This document shows, piece after piece, positions 5,516-7,284 of a stretch of 7,284 nucleotides of DNA. Both the position numbers and the translations under genes were made by a program. The stretch is from Chitinophaga pinensis. GTDB lineage: Bacteria > Bacteroidota > Bacteroidia > M30B66. How positions within the stretch are numbered: position 1 is the stretch's first letter; every line of letters starts with the position of its first letter. The stretch lies in NCBI GenBank assembly GCA_943330985.1, contig CALQJV010000054.1:1-7284 (forward strand), given 5' to 3'. The notes under the pieces are model-generated. The model had not been told where the DNA came from, searched no databases, and saw only the letters and a program-made list of their open reading frames with translations.

Positions 5516-6781
5516 TTACTTCGCTTTAGTGGTTATATCGATTATTTTATTCCAGTTTTTTTCGGTTATCCAATTCGAATAAACGGGATCTGTATCGTTT
5601 TTAATTTCTACAATTCGATACCTGTATGGGAGATTCATTTTAACTGCATATTTGAAGCGAATTCCCGCATAGGATATATCGGGAGCTGAACTATAAAATG
5701 AAGCACGTTGAACAACCGGTTTACCATTCATACCTGTCGCTTCTATTTCAATTTTCTTTGAATATAAATCGTTGCGTAAACTGTTATTGAAATCGTAGCA
5801 ACGCACTTCCATAACAGCAAAATCGGGCGGAATAAATGCTGCATTGATATCTACTTTTTTAATGATATCGGGGTATTTTTTAGCATCTACATTGATTGCA
5901 AATGCATCTGTTTTGTAGATGAACGATTTACTCAACGTATCACTGAGGGTATCTAAATTCAAGTTGGCTATCAATTCTTTTCTCAAGCTATCAGCGTAAT
6001 TAACTTTCGTGATAGTCTCAACTTGCTTTTGGTTTAGTTTCTTTTCGGGGTCATCGTTCTTTTTAAAAGATGATTCAATTTGTTTTTTTACACTTTCTGC
6101 AACTTCAGCTGAAACATTTAATGAAATAAGCGGAGGCATTGGCTTTACACCATTCACATAATAAGTAAAAGCCAAACTAATCATCGATTGACCCTTTTCA
6201 ATAGCATTCCAAAAGAGCTGGGAAGTTGCATTGTCTAAGTTGAGTGTATAGGTTCTTTCGGTCCAAAACTCACCACTATTCCCATTGTTATCCTCATTTT
6301 CTGAGCTCTCAAAATTCCCGCCATTTACTGAATACATTTTATCCTTTCCCTCTTTCTGATTCTCAACAGAAGCATAGATAAGTAATGCTTCCATATTCTG
6401 AATGGGTAGTGTTCGAAGTTCAATTGAACTTTTGTTGCGTTTACTTAAAGTATTTTTTATTTCACGAATGGTATTCCCATCTGGGTTCTTCATTCGTATG
6501 GTAAATTGGAGTAAACTTTTAAAGTTTATTTTACCCTGGTCTCCTGTTGCTTGAGATCCAGTATAGCGCATTTGCAAAAACTTTAATGAGGGCTTCCCAA
6601 AATTATCTGAAGCGAGATATAAGTCACCAGGAGGCAAATAATAAACATTCTTCTTTTTTAGATCGGGGAAAATATCAAGATTATTGATACGCTCTTTATT
6701 ATTCATTACAGGCTGGGATAATCCCTTGTATGAATGACAGTAAAAGAAAAGCACAAATAATATGATAAAATTCGATTTCAT
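5516..6781 (-). CDS. Secreted protein of unknown function, short divergent member of the tandem family (421 aa)
   Basis: A signal peptide is clear: MKSNF, a hydrophobic stretch IILFVLFFYC, and likely cleavage near residue 23 (GLSQ/PV). The mature protein has three parts. Residues about 45-225 match the N-terminal half of the two larger downstream proteins: VYYLPPGDLYLA for YYYxPKxPTxAM, FLQMRYTG for FLFMKYSG, FKSLLQFTI for LFHALIEFT, and SQLFWNAIEKG for ATLxWKSLxSG. A polar loop at about 138-172 (Asn/Glu/Gly-rich) replaces their GDFSGPTFEI segment. Residues 224-290 are Lys/Gln-rich and probably helical. Residues about 318-414 are a beta-rich block with YRYRIVEI and NWITE. It lacks the second C-terminal beta block and all the low-complexity repeats of its paralogs. 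It starts 8 bp after the previous stop and ends 7 bp before the next start, so co-transcription is likely. No catalytic motif is evident; a structural or binding role is only an inference. The start is supported by the signal peptide beginning directly at it. Confidence 0.9.
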   Translation of the reverse strand: MKSNFIILFVLFFYCHSYKGLSQPVMNNKERINNLDIFPDLKKKNVYYLPPGDLYLASDNFGKPSLKFLQMRYTGSQATGDQGKINFKSLLQFTIRMKNPDGNTIREIKNTLSKRNKSSIELRTLPIQNMEALLIYASVENQKEGKDKMYSVNGGNFESSENEDNNGNSGEFWTERTYTLNLDNATSQLFWNAIEKGQSMISLAFTYYVNGVKPMPPLISLNVSAEVAESVKKQIESSFKKNDDPEKKLNQKQVETITKVNYADSLRKELIANLNLDTLSDTLSKSFIYKTDAFAINVDAKKYPDIIKKVDINAAFIPPDFAVMEVRCYDFNNSLRNDLYSKKIEIEATGMNGKPVVQRASFYSSAPDISYAGIRFKYAVKMNLPYRYRIVEIKNDTDPVYSNWITEKNWNKIIDITTKAK

Positions 6782-6789
6782 TTTATGCG

Positions 6790-7284
6790 CTAATTCTTTT
6801 TTGCAGGTAAATTATTTCCCAATGATTTTTCGGCAGCCGATTTATTCATCATCACTTCCATCGAATTTTCACCAATCCAATTGGCGCCTTCAACAGATGT
6901 TTCATCATTGATTAACGTTATTTTATACTCGTATCGGAGCTCTTTATCGCTCCAAACATAAAACGGGCCAACATCATACGTCTTTTCATCTTGGTCAATC
7001 GTAAGTGACTTAATCAGCGTTGTTTTTCCTTTTGGATCAAGGTATTTAGAGCGGATTTCTAATTTTAAATATTTAGCCTCGTATCTATTCAATAAACCCA
7101 ATGAACGGAAAGAAACCGTTCGTTGCTTACCACCCGTTGTTCCAGAAGAAATCATATCCACAATTTCTTGATCACATTCTTTGCATGGAAGTACTTCGTA
7201 TTCCATCCACATACGCAGTACATTTTCATTGTTATCTATCCATGTTGGAACAGAAGCTCCCTCAAATTGAATTTGCGCCTGAGA
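6790..7284 (-). CDS. C-terminal part of a putative secreted beta-rich protein (5' end outside window)
   Basis: The frame is open from the right edge to a TAG stop at 6790-6792, giving 164 visible codons. The ATG at 7210-7212 is internal: 24 open codons lie upstream of it in the same frame (SQAQIQFEGASVPTW...), so the true start is beyond the window. The visible part holds a strand-rich stretch (VLRMWMEYEVLP), then a CxxC pair (PCKECD). A terminal block of about 75 residues follows (YLKLEIRSKY ... LRYEYKITLI ... GANWIGE). The order in that block, an LxLEIR-type strand, a YxYxI strand and a W-I-x-E turn, matches the end of the next gene (MEVRCYDF ... YRYRIVEI ... SNWITE). I infer a shared beta-sandwich-like C-terminal domain. 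The tail is Lys/Asn-rich. It sits 8 bp upstream of the next start, so it is probably the same transcript. I do not recognise the family and cannot see its N-terminus or export signal; export is inferred from its neighbours. Confidence 0.8.
   Translation of the reverse strand, partial: SQAQIQFEGASVPTWIDNNENVLRMWMEYEVLPCKECDQEIVDMISSGTTGGKQRTVSFRSLGLLNRYEAKYLKLEIRSKYLDPKGKTTLIKSLTIDQDEKTYDVGPFYVWSDKELRYEYKITLINDETSVEGANWIGENSMEVMMNKSAAEKSLGNNLPAKKN

Noticed and set aside
6790..7212. ATG at 7210-7212 as the true start of the right-edge gene
   Set aside because: The frame stays open for 24 more codons to the window edge with family-like sequence, there is no signal peptide after this ATG, and all its neighbours have one.

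Overview
The window is AT-rich (GC in the thirties by eye) and every gene I can support lies on the minus strand, so transcription runs right to left. The starts have A-rich leaders instead of clear Shine-Dalgarno motifs. Every visible N-terminus is a classical signal peptide, one ending in ADAQ. Together with the many Asn/Lys/Ile codons, this suggests a Bacteroidota bacterium, perhaps Flavobacteriales. That placement is an inference from style; no taxonomic marker gene is present.

Layout in transcription order: (1) the C-terminal 164 codons of a gene whose start lies beyond the right edge (6790-7284); (2) a complete 421-residue secreted protein (5516-6781); (3) a complete 975-residue secreted protein with a very large repetitive insert in its middle (2581-5508); (4) a complete 789-residue secreted protein with a Glu/Gln/Gly/Thr repeat tail (181-2550); (5) the first 47 codons of another secreted protein that runs off the left edge (1-141). 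The gaps are 8, 7, 30 and 39 bp, with no terminator-like hairpin or recognisable promoter between genes. This looks like the middle of one operon of exported proteins.

The 789- and 975-residue proteins are close paralogs from end to end (roughly three-quarters identical by eye in the N-terminal half). The 421-residue protein is a divergent, shorter member of the same family: it shares a YYxP...LA / FLxM(K/R)Y(S/T)G N-terminal block, an (L/F)FW-type block, and a C-terminal beta-rich block with a YxYxI strand. The partial protein at the right edge ends in the same kind of beta-rich block. The window is therefore a tandem family array whose members diversified mainly by gaining low-complexity repeats at different places. 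I recognise no enzymatic motif and cannot name the family. A secreted or envelope multi-subunit assembly is a reasonable hypothesis, but the sequence does not prove it.

The main points of interest are the paralog array itself, the 18-unit EGTEQ(I)Q tail and its nested duplication history, the 350-residue composite insert of the 975-residue protein, and an ATG-run (poly-Met) segment that marks the same hinge in both large paralogs.
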